From Ectocarpus siliculosus (taxonomy: Eukaryota; Sar; Phaeophyceae; Ectocarpales; Ectocarpaceae): a stretch of 11,105 nt of DNA. The first letter of the stretch is position 1. The number at the start of each line of letters is the position of its first letter. Of this stretch, positions 11,089 through 11,105 are shown in pieces. The notes under the pieces are model-generated. The model did no database searches and had not been told where the DNA came from. It worked only from the letters and a program-made list of their open reading frames with translations. The DNA is taken from assembly GCA_000310025.1 (NCBI GenBank), contig FN649743.1, positions 2,909,161 through 2,920,265 of the forward strand. The letters run 5' to 3'. The translations under genes were made by a program, and so were the position numbers.

Positions 11089-11105
11089 CCCCCCCCCCCC
11101 CCCCC
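11089..11105 (+). repeat. Poly(C) run of at least 17 at the window edge
   Basis: The window ends inside a C run that follows the T/C-rich stretch TTCTCATTTCTTCTGT. It is either the pyrimidine tract of the next E2 splice acceptor or the point where an assembly stopped. Confidence 0.85.

Overview
This is nuclear DNA from an intron-rich eukaryote of roughly 50-55% GC. My best guess is a brown alga (Ectocarpus-like stramenopile). The guess rests on housekeeping genes cut into short exons by GT-AG introns of about 0.5-2 kb, many C/G homopolymers and CAG/CTG triplets, long gene-poor spacers, and an AP-2 sigma sequence closer to the plant/protist type than to the animal type. The lineage is an inference, not something the sequence proves.

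Layout. (1) Positions 4-683, + strand: the last two coding exons of a clathrin adaptor AP-2 sigma (small) subunit gene; its earlier exons lie left of the window. (2) 684-3691: a 3 kb spacer between this gene and the convergent ankyrin gene, holding their 3' regions, homopolymers, a promoter-like cluster near 1208-1300 and an AT-richer stretch near 1560-2250. No protein is recognised there. (3) 3692-5563, - strand: an ankyrin-repeat protein of about 443 residues in two visible exons, with about eight ankyrin repeats and a basic Gln/Lys-rich tail. The reading frame breaks once inside repeat 4, and one missing base in a short A run would explain it. (4) 5564-7077: a spacer between divergent genes, with a weak TATA candidate for the ankyrin gene and, on the other side, a G-quadruplex-type repeat, a CCAAT box and a GA tract upstream of the next gene. 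(5) 7078-10388 and beyond, + strand: the 5' part of a ubiquitin-conjugating enzyme E2 of the UBE2D/UBC4-5 class. Its first coding exon appears to carry only ATGG; a 2.15 kb intron follows, then exons at 9234-9331 and 10302-10388. The exon(s) with the HPN motif and catalytic Cys lie beyond the right edge. The window ends in a 17-base C run that looks like the pyrimidine tract of the next 3' splice site, or a stop in the assembly.

The three genes have unrelated housekeeping or scaffold roles (endocytic coat, ankyrin scaffold, ubiquitin transfer) and nothing suggests a shared pathway. I did not find a new multi-gene system. The points most worth a second look are the ankyrin frame break, the CUG/CAG repeat pair that could fold across an ankyrin splice site, the E2 start codon split from its coding sequence, and the quadruplex repeat in the E2 promoter region.
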